From assembly GCA_030065935.1 (NCBI GenBank), contig JASJCP010000009.1:62001-126000 (forward strand): a stretch of 64,000 nucleotides of DNA, given 5' to 3'. Shown here in pieces: positions 18,642 through 27,899 of the stretch; position 1 is the stretch's first letter, and every line of letters starts with the position of its first letter. The notes under the pieces are model-generated. The model saw nothing but the letters and a program-made list of their open reading frames with translations. It was not told the origin of the DNA and searched no databases. Source of the stretch: Xenococcaceae cyanobacterium MO_167.B27 (GTDB lineage Bacteria; Cyanobacteriota; Cyanobacteriia; Cyanobacteriales; Xenococcaceae). Both the position numbers and the translations under genes were made by a program.

Positions 18642-20441
18642 ATGAGAACTCATTATTGCGGAGAATTGCGAGGAGCAGATCTAGGAAAAACTGCTGTTTT
18701 ATATGGTTGGGTCGATCGTCGTCGCGATCATGGAGGAGTAATTTTTATTGATTTACGCGATCGCACTGGGACAGTACAGATTGTTAGCGATCCTCAACGT
18801 ACTCCAGATTCTTATGATAATGCTGGTTCTCTTCGCAGTGAGTATGTAGTTAAAATTGTCGGTCAAGTTTCTCTGCGCCCTGAAGAGTCTCTTAACCCCA
18901 AATTACCCACTGGAGAAGTAGAAATTTACGTGGATTCTATTGAGTTACTCAATGGGGTTAATAAGCAGCTACCTTTTCAAGTGTGTACTTCTGAATATGA
19001 GTCTGTTAGAGAAGATTTGCGTCTTAAATATCGTTATCTGGACTTAAGAAGCGATCGCATGGCGAAAAATCTACAACTACGCCATCAAGTAGTCAAAGCA
19101 ATGCGCCGTTTTCTGGAAGATCAGGAAAACTTTATGGAGATCGAGACTCCTATCTTAACCCGTTCTACTCCTGAAGGGGCAAGGGATTATTTAGTACCTT
19201 CTCGGGTGAATCTGGGTCAATGGTATGCTTTACCTCAATCACCACAGCTATTTAAACAGTTATTGATGGTATCTGGATGCGATCGCTATTATCAGATCGC
19301 CCGTTGTTTCCGTGATGAAGACTTACGGGCTGACAGACAACCAGAGTTTACCCAACTGGATATGGAAATGAGTTTCATGTCAGTGGATGAAATTATTGAA
19401 CTCAATGAAGCTTTGATTTGTCATATTTTTAAGGTCGTTAAAGGGATTGATTTACCTCGTCCTTTTCCTCGTCTGACTTATAGTGACGCGATGGCTAAAT
19501 ATGGCAGCGATCGCCCTGACACCCGTTTCGGCTTAGAATTGGTAGATGTGTCCGAAATTGTCAAAGATAGTGGGTTTAAAGTCTTTTCTGGTGCAGTATC
19601 TAGCGGTGGAGTCGTGAAAGTTTTACCTATTCCCAACGGAAATGATGCTGTTTCTAATGTCAGAATTAGACCCAAGGGAAATATCTCCAACGAAGCTGTA
19701 GCAGCAGGAGCAAAAGGTATTGCCTATATTAGAGTTAGAGAAAATAACGAAGTTGACACCATCGGAGCTATTAAAGATAACCTCTCAGAAGCTCAAAAAC
19801 AAGAATTACTAGAGAAAACAGGTGCCAAACCTGGTCATTTACTGCTATTTTGTGCAGGAGACACTGATACAGTTAATAAAGCTCTAGATCGGCTACGCTT
19901 GTATATTGGTAAAGAACTAGGCTTAATTGATAGTGAAAAAATTAATCTGCTTTGGGTAACAGAATTTCCCATGTTTGAATGGAATGCAGACGAAAAACGT
20001 TTAGAAGCACTCCATCACCCCTTTACCGCACCTTACCCAGAAGATATCAACGATCTCAAAACTGCTAGAGCGCAAGCTTACGACATAGTGTTTAACGGTA
20101 TTGAAATCGGTGGGGGAAGTCTCCGTATCTATCAAAAAGAAATTCAAGAAAAAGTTTTCGCTACCATTGGTTTATCTCCCGAAGAAGCGAATGGAAAATT
20201 TGGTTTCCTCCTTGAAGCTTTTGAATATGGTACACCTCCCCACGGCGGTATTGCTTACGGTTTAGATCGCCTAGTGATGCTACTCGCACAAGAAGAATCT
20301 ATCCGCGATGTGATTGCTTTCCCCAAAACTCAACAAGCAAGCTGTCTCTTAACCGAAGCACCAGCAACAGTAGATGACAAGCAGCTAAGAGAGTTACAAG
20401 TTAAATCAACCTACAAACCAAAAAGAAAGGATGAAGGATAA
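18642..20441 (+). CDS. aspS: Aspartyl-tRNA synthetase
   Basis: Class IIb synthetase that charges tRNA with aspartate, 599 residues from ATG; the family N-terminus [10 protein letters not shown] favours this start over a TTG 15 bases upstream. The OB-fold anticodon-binding domain (about 1-110) has [21 protein letters not shown]. The catalytic core follows with motif 2 [20 protein letters not shown] and motif 3 [11 protein letters not shown], and the bacterial GAD insertion lies between (about 280-420). Whether it is discriminating or also charges tRNA-Asn is not clear from sequence. The last two codons and the stop fall in a GGATAAG heptamer array. Confidence 0.97.
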   Translation: MRTHYCGELRGADLGKTAVLYGWVDRRRDHGGVIFIDLRDRTGTVQIVSDPQRTPDSYDNAGSLRSEYVVKIVGQVSLRPEESLNPKLPTGEVEIYVDSIELLNGVNKQLPFQVCTSEYESVREDLRLKYRYLDLRSDRMAKNLQLRHQVVKAMRRFLEDQENFMEIETPILTRSTPEGARDYLVPSRVNLGQWYALPQSPQLFKQLLMVSGCDRYYQIARCFRDEDLRADRQPEFTQLDMEMSFMSVDEIIELNEALICHIFKVVKGIDLPRPFPRLTYSDAMAKYGSDRPDTRFGLELVDVSEIVKDSGFKVFSGAVSSGGVVKVLPIPNGNDAVSNVRIRPKGNISNEAVAAGAKGIAYIRVRENNEVDTIGAIKDNLSEAQKQELLEKTGAKPGHLLLFCAGDTDTVNKALDRLRLYIGKELGLIDSEKINLLWVTEFPMFEWNADEKRLEALHHPFTAPYPEDINDLKTARAQAYDIVFNGIEIGGGSLRIYQKEIQEKVFATIGLSPEEANGKFGFLLEAFEYGTPPHGGIAYGLDRLVMLLAQEESIRDVIAFPKTQQASCLLTEAPATVDDKQLRELQVKSTYKPKRKDEG

Positions 20442-20484
20442 GGGATAAGGGATAAGGGATAAGGAATAAGTAATAAGTAATAAG
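20436..20484 (+). repeat. Heptanucleotide tandem repeat (GGATAAG)7
   Basis: Four GGATAAG units, one GAATAAG and two TAATAAG in perfect register, starting inside the aspS coding region and containing its TAA stop. This is a cyanobacterial short tandemly repeated repetitive (STRR) sequence. Confidence 0.9.
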
Positions 20485-20655
20485 TATTACTTCCCCCCAT
20501 TCCCCAGTCCCCACTCCCCCCAGTATCTTCAACCTAGTTTTGTACCATAGGTAACAAGTTTAATGTATGCTTTAAAGTTGCAGCTTGATTCGTTGACAAG
20601 TGGCGACCAATAAATGTTCACTGATATAAAGACCATTGTTTATAAATAACTGTTT

Positions 20656-21237
20656 ATGTCATCCGACTTCAATCGAGACACAGAATCCTACGACGAGGAG
20701 ACAATAAGTCTCGTAGATGCTAACGGGCGATCGCTTATCTGCTACATTGAACATTCTCTGGAAACTGATGGCACAGTCTATTTACTACTAATGCCTATGG
20801 ATATACCTATTGTCATCATTAGTTGGGATGATGATGATGATGATGTAGAAGAGACAGAAGCAGTAATGCTAGAAGATGATGCAGAAATTACAGCTATTTT
20901 TGCCAATGCTAAAGCAGTTTTAGCAGAACAGAATATCTATCTCAAACATACTGCCTATACTTTAACGGCAACAGGAGAATTACCTCCTATTGAAGAAGAC
21001 CAACTATTAACTTTAAATTTAGATGAGGAAGATAGTGAACTAGAGCCTGAAGAGTTACAATTTCTGGCTAGCTTCTATAATTCTGCTCAGAAATACTCTA
21101 TTTATACTCCTTTAACTCCCCTACTATTTTTCGCTCGTTACAATGCAAATGGTGAAATAGAATTAGTTTCCCCAGAAGAAGAGCGATTTCAACCGATTTT
21201 AGAAGAATTGTTATTTGAAGAATTAGATGATCGCTAA
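20656..21237 (+). CDS. DUF3727 domain protein
   Basis: A 193-residue acidic soluble protein of the DUF3727 family, conserved in cyanobacteria and found upstream of mltG here as in other genomes. It begins with a DUF1292-like unit (ISLVDANGRSLICYIEHSL), then an acidic run (SWDDDDDDVEETEA) and a second half ending FARYNANGEIELVSPEEE. No catalytic motif is visible. The gene sits 61 bp before mltG on the same strand, so co-transcription is likely. Function is unknown. Confidence 0.85.
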   Translation: MSSDFNRDTESYDEETISLVDANGRSLICYIEHSLETDGTVYLLLMPMDIPIVIISWDDDDDDVEETEAVMLEDDAEITAIFANAKAVLAEQNIYLKHTAYTLTATGELPPIEEDQLLTLNLDEEDSELEPEELQFLASFYNSAQKYSIYTPLTPLLFFARYNANGEIELVSPEEERFQPILEELLFEELDDR

Positions 21238-21298
21238 TTATTAACCTTTAGTTAATAATGAGTTGTTAACTGATAACTAAATAAGATGATAAGTGAGT

Positions 21299-22357
21299 AT
21301 GACTTATACTAAAAAAAAATCTAAATTTCCCTTTGTACTAAGTTTCTTAATTTTGGTTGTGGGGGGAGGAATTGGCGGAGGATGGTTCTGGTGGAAAAAT
21401 GCGATCGCACCAGCAGCAACGGAAGCCAGCCAACCGATTCAATTTACTGTAGAGTCGGGGATGCACGGGGCGGAAATTGGGAATAAATTAGCCCAACAGG
21501 GTTTGATAGAGTCTCCTACCGCCTGGAAAGTCTGGACAAAATGGCAAGCGAAACAAGACGCTACAGGAGGCTTTAAAGCAGGAACTTATTTACTCTCTCC
21601 TCAAGATTCCTTACCTGAAATTGCCGAGAAAATCTGGCGCGGAGAAATTATGCAGACTACCTTTACTATTCCTGAAGGTTGGTCGATTCAACAAATGGGC
21701 AATTATTTTGCTTCTTTGGGCTATTTTAGTGCGGAAGACTTTATCAGTGCAGCTAGCACGATTCCCTACGATAAGTATCCCTGGTTGCCGAAAAATATTC
21801 CCCATCTGGAAGGATTTTTATATCCTGATACCTATAAAATTAGTAGCGATCTCACTAATAACCCCCAAGCAATTATCGAAGTGATGTTGGATAGTTTTGC
21901 TAACATTGCTCTTCCTGTATATCAAGAAGCTAATACCGATTACACTCTTTTAGAATGGGTCACTCTGGCTAGTATTGTAGAAAAAGAATCTGTAGTACAA
22001 AAAGAACGTCCTTTAATTGCAGGAGTTTTTACCGCTAGATTGCAAAAAGGAATGCGGTTAGAATCTGACCCCACAGTAGAGTATGGTTTAGGAATTAGGC
22101 AAACTGCGGATCGACCTTTAACCTATGCCCAGGTAAGGACACCCTCACCTTATAACACCTATAGGAATTTTGGCTTACCCCCTACAGCGATCGCTGCTCC
22201 TGGGCTTGCTAGCCTCAAAGCAACTCTCAACCCTGAAAGTACCGATTATTTGTTTTTTGTTGCTCGTTATGATGGTACTCATGTATTTAGTAAAACTTTA
22301 CGAGAACATGAAGCAGCAGCCAGACAGATTCGTCGTGAGAGGAATTCGCAGAGATAA
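21299..22357 (+). CDS. mltG: Endolytic murein transglycosylase MltG
   Basis: Membrane-anchored YceG-family enzyme that cuts nascent peptidoglycan strands and sets glycan length; 352 residues from the ATG (a GTG six bases upstream is possible). An N-terminal transmembrane helix (about 12-33) is followed by the LysM-like subdomain (QFTVESGMHGAEIGNKLAQQG) and the YceG core. The core carries ASIVEKESVVQKERPLIAGVF, with the catalytic Glu in the VEKES motif, plus RLESDPTVEYGLG and SPYNTYRNFGLPP. All key motifs are intact. Confidence 0.95.
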   Translation: MTYTKKKSKFPFVLSFLILVVGGGIGGGWFWWKNAIAPAATEASQPIQFTVESGMHGAEIGNKLAQQGLIESPTAWKVWTKWQAKQDATGGFKAGTYLLSPQDSLPEIAEKIWRGEIMQTTFTIPEGWSIQQMGNYFASLGYFSAEDFISAASTIPYDKYPWLPKNIPHLEGFLYPDTYKISSDLTNNPQAIIEVMLDSFANIALPVYQEANTDYTLLEWVTLASIVEKESVVQKERPLIAGVFTARLQKGMRLESDPTVEYGLGIRQTADRPLTYAQVRTPSPYNTYRNFGLPPTAIAAPGLASLKATLNPESTDYLFFVARYDGTHVFSKTLREHEAAARQIRRERNSQR

Positions 22358-22595
22358 ATAATTTGGGGCAAAGATTACAATAAGTAATAACCTGGGAGTT
22401 ATAAGGCAAAAAGGAGTAGGGAAAATGAAGTTTTCCTGATTGCTCTGTTCTTGGTGCGTGTTCCCAACAGCTTGGTTGGATAAGCACAGAGTACTCTAGC
22501 ATTCCCCAGGCTAATGGCGAGAAAACCTGGTGGGAATCGTACCGCTTCCTGATTCTTGATGCCTCATTCCTTGTTACTCGTTCCTTTGTTTGGCA

Positions 22596-25016
22596 ATGAA
22601 GTTATCTCGGCTATCCCTTACTACAAGAATTTCTAGTTACTTTTTGCTGTTAGCTTTGATAACAGTGGGCATAGTAGGGGGAGTAGCTTATTTTCGAGCT
22701 AGAAAAGCCCTTGAGCAAGCTGCATTTAATCGCCTGAATGTAGCAGCAACTCTTAAAGAAGAGGAGATTACTCGTTGGTTTGAAGACCAAAAACGGGATT
22801 TTTTGCTAGCGACTCAGATGCCCGATGTGAGAAAAAATTTACAATTACTACTTAGTGCCTCTAATACTTCTGAAAGAGAACAAGGGTATGAAATTTTGAG
22901 TTGGTATTTCCAAGAAGTGACTCAGATTAAACCCAGTCTCAGAGAAATCTTTGTTCTTGACCGCAGTAATAAGATTATTCTTTCTACCAATCCAGAACGT
23001 GAGGGAGACTACGAAATATTAGCCAATATTACTTATATAGAACAAGCCCAGTCAGCAGATAACTTTGCACCGATTTTCTATGTTTCTCCTATTACCAAAA
23101 AACCAGCTATTACCCTAGCTAAACCCATGAGCGATCGCAGAGGGATGATTCTAGTTGACCTTGATCTGTCTCGTATTGACCAAATTGTCCGAGAAAAAAC
23201 TGGTTTGGGAACAAGTGGTGAAACTTATTTAGTGGGTTCTCTCATCAGTAGAAATGCTTTTATTGCAGGAAACTCCAATAGTGATCAAACCTTTCCCGAT
23301 GGAATTAATAGTGCGGGAATTAATGCAGCGATGAGTGGGATTAGTGGTTATGGACTCTATCGCAACTATGCTAATTCTCCAGTATTAGGAGTCTATCGCT
23401 GGCTCAATGAACAAGATATTGCTTTACTAGTAGAAATAGACCAACAAGAAGCGTTTTTACCCGCTCGTCAACTTGCTAGCACCACCATTCTAGTAGGATT
23501 AGTATCGGTTTTGGGGCTAGCAGTGGGAGTAAATTGGTTATCACGACAACTATCCCTCTCTCGCAAACAACTAGAAGATTACAGCCATCAATTACAAGTT
23601 AAAGCTCAAGAAGCAGAAACGGCAAACCGTGCTAAAAGTTTATTTCTAGCTAATATGAGTCATGAATTACGGACTCCTCTCAATGCTATCTTAGGGTTTT
23701 CCCATTTGATGGCAAGAAATGATGATGTTACCTATAAACAAAGGGAATATCTGGGTATTATCAATCGCAGTGGAGAGCATCTACTCAATTTGATTAACGA
23801 TGTGCTGGAGATGTCCAAGATTGAAGCAGGAAAAACAGTTCTTAATCCTGAAACTTTCGATCTACATCAACTGTTGCAAACTATTCAAGAGATGTTTGAG
23901 ATTAGAGCTAAAGGGAAGAAGCTCTGGTTTGACTTTATCTTTGCACCAGGTTTACCACAATATGTAGTTACTGATGCTCGAAAATTGCGTCAATTGTTAA
24001 TCAATCTTTTGAGTAATGCTGTGAAATTTACCGACCGTGGTGGAGTAACTCTCAAAGCTTGGATTTGTCAGGAGGATAATCAATTAGAAAATAATCAGGC
24101 TCAACTTTGTTTTGAAGTCTCAGATACAGGAAAAGGTATTGCACCAGAAGAATTAGACAAATTATTTGACCCCTTTGTTCAAACTGCTTGCGGAATTCAA
24201 TCTGAAGGCGGTACGGGGTTAGGATTAGCCATCAGTAAACAGTTTGTGGAGTTGATGGGGGGTGATATCCAGGTAAAGAGTATTTTAGGTAAGGGTTCTA
24301 CTTTTACTTTTGATATTCAGGTAGTATTGGCTGAGTCTTCCCAAATTGAATTCCACTCCCAACAGCGACAAGTCAAAAAAATTGCCCCAGGACAAGGGAA
24401 CTACCGTATTGCAATAGTGGATGACCATGAAATGAATCGTCAGCTACTGGTAGAGTTATTAGAATCTGTCGGTTTTGAGATTCGCACCGCTAATAATGGT
24501 CAAGAAGCCATTGCACTATGGCAAGAATGGCAACCTCACTTAATTTGGATGGATATGCGAATGCCCATTATGAATGGCTATGAAGCAACTGGGTACATTA
24601 AAAGTCAGTTTCAAGGGAACAAAACTATTATCATTGCTCTAACTGCTTCTGCTTTCTCTGAACAAAAAGATCAAATTTTAAGTGCTGGTTGTGATGACTT
24701 TGTGCGTAAACCTTTTTCAGAACAAGTTATTTTCGACAAAATGACCCAATATTTGGGAGTTCAGTACATCTATGCACCGCAATCCGACTCTGTTGCTACT
24801 CAATTACCCCAAACTGTCCCTCATACTCTAGATTTAAGCTCTTTACCCAAAGAATTGGTTACGAGACTCCACGAAGCTGCGATCGCAGTAGATGCAGAAC
24901 AAATCGAACAATTACTAGTTAGTATTCCTTCCCATTGTCAGCATATTGCTCAAGCTATCACGGAGATGATTCGTAATTATGACTTTGATGGAATTATTGA
25001 CTTAACAGAATTATAA
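22596..25016 (+). CDS. Hybrid sensor histidine kinase/response regulator
   Basis: An 806-residue membrane sensor. A helix at about 12-32 and another at about 300-320 enclose an extracytoplasmic Cache-like sensor domain (about 35-295). The HisKA box has phospho-acceptor His356 in NMSHELRTPLNA, followed by the HATPase boxes LINLLSNAVKF, DTGKGI and GGTGLGLAISK. A receiver domain (about 605-725) has DDHE and phospho-acceptor Asp653 in IWMDMRMPIMNG. The last about 70 residues are helical. No partner regulator is adjacent. The ATG is preceded by an in-frame TTG. The signal is unknown. Confidence 0.95.
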   Translation: MKLSRLSLTTRISSYFLLLALITVGIVGGVAYFRARKALEQAAFNRLNVAATLKEEEITRWFEDQKRDFLLATQMPDVRKNLQLLLSASNTSEREQGYEILSWYFQEVTQIKPSLREIFVLDRSNKIILSTNPEREGDYEILANITYIEQAQSADNFAPIFYVSPITKKPAITLAKPMSDRRGMILVDLDLSRIDQIVREKTGLGTSGETYLVGSLISRNAFIAGNSNSDQTFPDGINSAGINAAMSGISGYGLYRNYANSPVLGVYRWLNEQDIALLVEIDQQEAFLPARQLASTTILVGLVSVLGLAVGVNWLSRQLSLSRKQLEDYSHQLQVKAQEAETANRAKSLFLANMSHELRTPLNAILGFSHLMARNDDVTYKQREYLGIINRSGEHLLNLINDVLEMSKIEAGKTVLNPETFDLHQLLQTIQEMFEIRAKGKKLWFDFIFAPGLPQYVVTDARKLRQLLINLLSNAVKFTDRGGVTLKAWICQEDNQLENNQAQLCFEVSDTGKGIAPEELDKLFDPFVQTACGIQSEGGTGLGLAISKQFVELMGGDIQVKSILGKGSTFTFDIQVVLAESSQIEFHSQQRQVKKIAPGQGNYRIAIVDDHEMNRQLLVELLESVGFEIRTANNGQEAIALWQEWQPHLIWMDMRMPIMNGYEATGYIKSQFQGNKTIIIALTASAFSEQKDQILSAGCDDFVRKPFSEQVIFDKMTQYLGVQYIYAPQSDSVATQLPQTVPHTLDLSSLPKELVTRLHEAAIAVDAEQIEQLLVSIPSHCQHIAQAITEMIRNYDFDGIIDLTEL

Positions 25017-25138
25017 GGGCAATCTCAATTTAGTATTTCCTATTACCAACCAGATTGGTTAATTGCGTTATCTTAAAAAAAAACAGCAAAGAAAAGATAA
25101 GAAAGAGAGCTTGAGTCTAGTAAAAAAGGAAAGTATCA

Positions 25139-25333
25139 ATGACAAATTCAACTATAGCTTCAAACAGTGAATCTAGCCCAGACCACGCCATTTGGTTAAG
25201 TCTGCAAACAGTAATTTCTGAAAGTTCTGGTTTTAAAAGATGGCAAAAAGAACAAACAACTGCTAAGGAAGAAAGTCTAGATGTTTTGGTACGTCGCTAT
25301 CTAGAAGAAACCTTAAAAACTCTAGCTTATTAG
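25139..25333 (+). CDS. Small hypothetical protein (64 aa)
   Basis: A good ribosome-binding site (AAAGGAAAG, 25126-25134) precedes the ATG. The product is Ser/Thr-rich at the start, then has HAIWLSLQTVISESSGFKRW and ESLDVLVRRYLEETLKTLA, predicted mostly helical. No domain was recognised. It lies 122 bp downstream of the histidine kinase on the same strand and could be co-transcribed. Confidence 0.6.
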   Translation: MTNSTIASNSESSPDHAIWLSLQTVISESSGFKRWQKEQTTAKEESLDVLVRRYLEETLKTLAY

Positions 25334-26558
25334 GAAATAATACCTCGCGACCAAGATGGTCGCACTACAATAATTCTTACAACTAACTTCGATTCAATGG
25401 ATGCCCAACCACGTTCTGCCCGAAGCTCGTCTAGCCATTGAATTGAGCTTTTTAGCCCAAGGAAACTCTGGATGTAGTGCGAGTTTCTTGCACAGCTTAT
25501 AAGCATCATTACGACTTTTGACCAGTAATTCAAGTCTCCGTCAAAAGGTGAAGAATCTCCTATCAATAAAATTAGTAGGGTGGGCAAAATTGTTTTGAGG
25601 GTACGTTATTGAGTTGAAACTTAGGTTTGCCCACCTTACAAGGTATAAGCTGGTTAAACAAGAGAATAATCTGGGGGTTATTATAGGTAAGTCCAAAAAC
25701 TTCAAACTCGCGCTTTTCTTGGGCGAGTTTTACTCGCTCCTGTCGCTCGTCAATTGGAGAAGTGACTTCTCTCATCCCATAGAACGAGATGAGCTTCATC
25801 CCTCGCGAGATAAATCTTACTGCCCTTCGCCACTTATCTAGAACTATGACAGCTATCACAATTCCCCGACAGTAAGACTTGACAGTCACGACGAGCGCGT
25901 TCCCAAGCCAGTCCGTTGGGCGGGTTTCCCGACTTGAAGGAACTGGCGTTTGCGCCTTACGTCGGCGCGGGGGGAGAAGTCCGCTTTATAGGCTTTATCG
26001 TCTATATATAAAGTTGAATTGCTATGTTCTGAAGCGGACTTCCCGCGCTCGTCAATTTCTTTCCCCGAAAGTCCTTCGGTACTACGTATCAAAAATACTT
26101 TGTTTTCCTTTGTACGTTTGGAATTTTACCGACACAACTTCTATGTCGAACCCCATACTCCAAGTTGTCAAGGTTCTGCTTTGCACCAAGTTACAGCAAT
26201 CTATAGCTAGATTTCTGGTGCTTGAAAAAATTATACATCGTCTGAAGCCATTGGTATATAAAGATTTTGTATCAAACCTGTAAAGCCACGACCAATAAGT
26301 TATCGCGCGAGAGCGAACATCCCCTCTCACTCATTTAGAAGGGAATTCCCGCTCACATTTTTAACAGAAAGTATCTACTTGCTTTGGGAAGCTAGCGAAG
26401 CTCAAGAGTAGATTAATGTCGTTGATTGGATTCGCTTTTAAATGTATTGGAAAATTGTTGGCTCTTCTTTCTTGTTCGACCCAACCTATAAGATCGGCGA
26501 TCGCGATAGCTAAGAGTGCGATATAAGCGATCGCGAATCTATCTCTAAGTTGATGCCT
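25334..26558. other. Long gene-poor region with dispersed repeats
   Basis: Several short frames on both strands overlap one another, but none has domain features, so no gene is called. The region carries GC-rich repeat fragments (around 25918-25975), an inverted pair GAAGTCCGCTT/AAGCGGACTTC (25976-25986, 26032-26042), TTCAATGG/CCATTGAA arms near 25393-25440, and HIP1 sites near 26500. It looks like decayed DNA at the edge of the toxin-antitoxin island. Confidence 0.5.
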
Positions 26559-26912
26559 CTACCTTAAAGGAAGAAACCTTACTTGCCCCTCCCATTCTGC
26601 CTCAATACTGCACTCGGCAATCAGTATAATTTCCTCGATTGCCGATCCTATTGAAACTCGACGGCTCACTTCAAATAATCCAGGCATAGATAATCCTGCT
26701 TCAATCCGTTTGTAAGCAAAGGTTATCATAGTGGCGACATCATGAGTGAGGATAACACGCCCTTGCTGTGCAGCCCATTCTAAAACAGTCGGATCGTCAG
26801 CCCCCGACAAGCCTACATCTTGAACACGGACAATATCAACATTGCAATTCTGTCGAAGAACACCGCGAACAATCTGATTATTTAAATTCTCATCAGCCAG
26901 GAATCGAATCAT
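26559..26912 (-). CDS. DUF5615 PIN-like toxin
   Basis: A 117-residue protein of the DUF5615 PIN-like family. It has the acidic residues of a PIN-type nuclease: FLADENL near the start, DVGLSGADDPTVLEWAAQQG, and RVILTHDVATM. It probably acts as an RNase toxin. Its start is 6 bp after the stop of the DUF433 gene on the same strand, the typical antitoxin-then-toxin order. Confidence 0.88.
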   Translation of the reverse strand: MIRFLADENLNNQIVRGVLRQNCNVDIVRVQDVGLSGADDPTVLEWAAQQGRVILTHDVATMITFAYKRIEAGLSMPGLFEVSRRVSIGSAIEEIILIAECSIEAEWEGQVRFLPLR

Positions 26913-26918
26913 TTGGGA

Positions 26919-27251
26919 TTATTTGTGCTGTTCTCTTCTCGCCAGTAACCGAGCGCGTATTCCCATCGGCTTAAAACGCTGCTCAGTTTCTTGCCTAATT
27001 GCTGCTGCTTGACGCTGACGCTCTAAAAGATAGGCATCAACTTCAGATTTATGTCTCAAATAGTAACCAATGACAAAATAAATATCTGCGAGCCGAAGGG
27101 ATGTATATTGCTCTCCTATTTCTTCTGCTGTAGCACCTTCGAGAAAAGCCGTCACCACAGTGTCTAGGGTAATGCGAGTCTTGCCAACTCTTACAACGCC
27201 ATTAGAATCGATCTCTAAAGGTGCAGGTTCAACTGCAATTGCTAATGTCAT
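26919..27251 (-). CDS. DUF433 antitoxin
   Basis: A 110-residue DUF433 protein, the usual partner of DUF5615 toxins. The helix-turn-helix-like core is RITLDTVVTAFLEGATAEEIGEQY, with LRLADIYFVIGYYLRH following. The C-terminus is basic and could contact the toxin or DNA. The ATG giving MTLAIAVEP is preferred because homologues begin there; an upstream in-frame ATG at 27284 would add 11 residues. It probably represses its own operon. Confidence 0.85.
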   Translation of the reverse strand: MTLAIAVEPAPLEIDSNGVVRVGKTRITLDTVVTAFLEGATAEEIGEQYTSLRLADIYFVIGYYLRHKSEVDAYLLERQRQAAAIRQETEQRFKPMGIRARLLARREQHK

Positions 27252-27284
27252 AGACCATACAAGTTTTTGCATCGATCTTAGCAA

Positions 27285-27401
27285 TTATCTGCTAATTTCA
27301 TGATTGATAATCGTATCCATAGCGATCGCATTTTTTGCTTTAGCGCGATCGCTCCTGAAAATTTCTGCTGCATCTTCTAGCTTCTCCATTCCCACTATTC
27401 C
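27285..27401 (-). pseudogene. Decayed duplicate of the arcC 3' end
   Basis: The minus strand reads GIVGMEKLEDAAEIFR, then a HIP1-rich stretch, then DTIINHEISR and a stop. It aligns without gaps over 35 residues with the C-terminus of the intact arcC 500 bp away (GMAGIGKLEDAAAILR to GTIIRAE). The stretch has no start and follows a truncated hicA. This indicates a partial duplication or a second carbamate kinase gene that has been deleted. Confidence 0.6.
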
Positions 27402-27455
27402 TCTGCAATAGCAATCGGTCATATACTTGAGATGATAGCGATCGCGCGTTAGGGA

Positions 27456-27500
27456 TTAGTTCTGAGAACGTAGATAGCGAATGAACTCTTTCCGTTTCAT
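27456..27500 (-). pseudogene. hicA: Truncated hicA toxin gene (14 codons)
   Basis: Its ATG overlaps the hicB stop as ATGA. The reading MKRKEFIRYLRSQN matches the N-terminus of HicA mRNA interferases, then a TAA ends it; the catalytic His region is absent. Deletion has fused the locus to the arcC-like remnant. HicA toxin activity should therefore be lost. Confidence 0.65.
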
Positions 27501-27709
27501 ATCGCTATCTTTTCTTCTCTGTAGTTTTCGCTAGCAGCAGCAATGGCATCTTGCCGATTAAACTCTAGAGCCTCTTGAAGAGTAATTCTTAGGCCCTCAA
27601 GCAATTCTTCATAAGATGCTTCCTGACAATTAACTCCTGGAATCTCTTCTATCCAACCGATCCACCAACCATCACTTTCCTGTATAAGAGCAGTATATTC
27701 ATTAGCCAT
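27497..27709 (-). CDS. hicB: HicB-like antitoxin, orphaned
   Basis: A 70-residue HicB-family protein of the partial RNase-H fold (EYTALIQESDGWWIGWIEEIPGVNCQ, EELLEGLRITLQEALEFN). Short members of this kind normally precede hicA, and here the hicA start overlaps the stop. The toxin is truncated, so hicB is probably a leftover or a DNA-binding regulator without its partner. An ATG 15 bases upstream is an alternative start. Confidence 0.8.
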   Translation of the reverse strand: MANEYTALIQESDGWWIGWIEEIPGVNCQEASYEELLEGLRITLQEALEFNRQDAIAAASENYREEKIAI

Positions 27710-27899
27710 AGGATTTTTTCCCAATTAAGTCTAACTACATATTCAACCGTATTCTGTTTAAATTATTTGATTGTGAGCTTAATATATGCCCTATTAATCT
27801 TATCCTTAAGGGTAGCTCAAAAACTTTCTATGTATTGCTTCAGCCCTAAAAACAAGAACTGCGATCGCCCTGATCTGAAGTTAAAAACAAAAGCGATCG

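Noticed and set aside
20436-20484. CRISPR or minisatellite coding repeat
   Set aside because: The unit is 7 bp without spacers; it is a cyanobacterial short tandem repeat.
25330-26330. Several overlapping frames of 60-134 codons on both strands
   Set aside because: They overlap one another, have atypical residue content, contain repeat fragments and show no domains.
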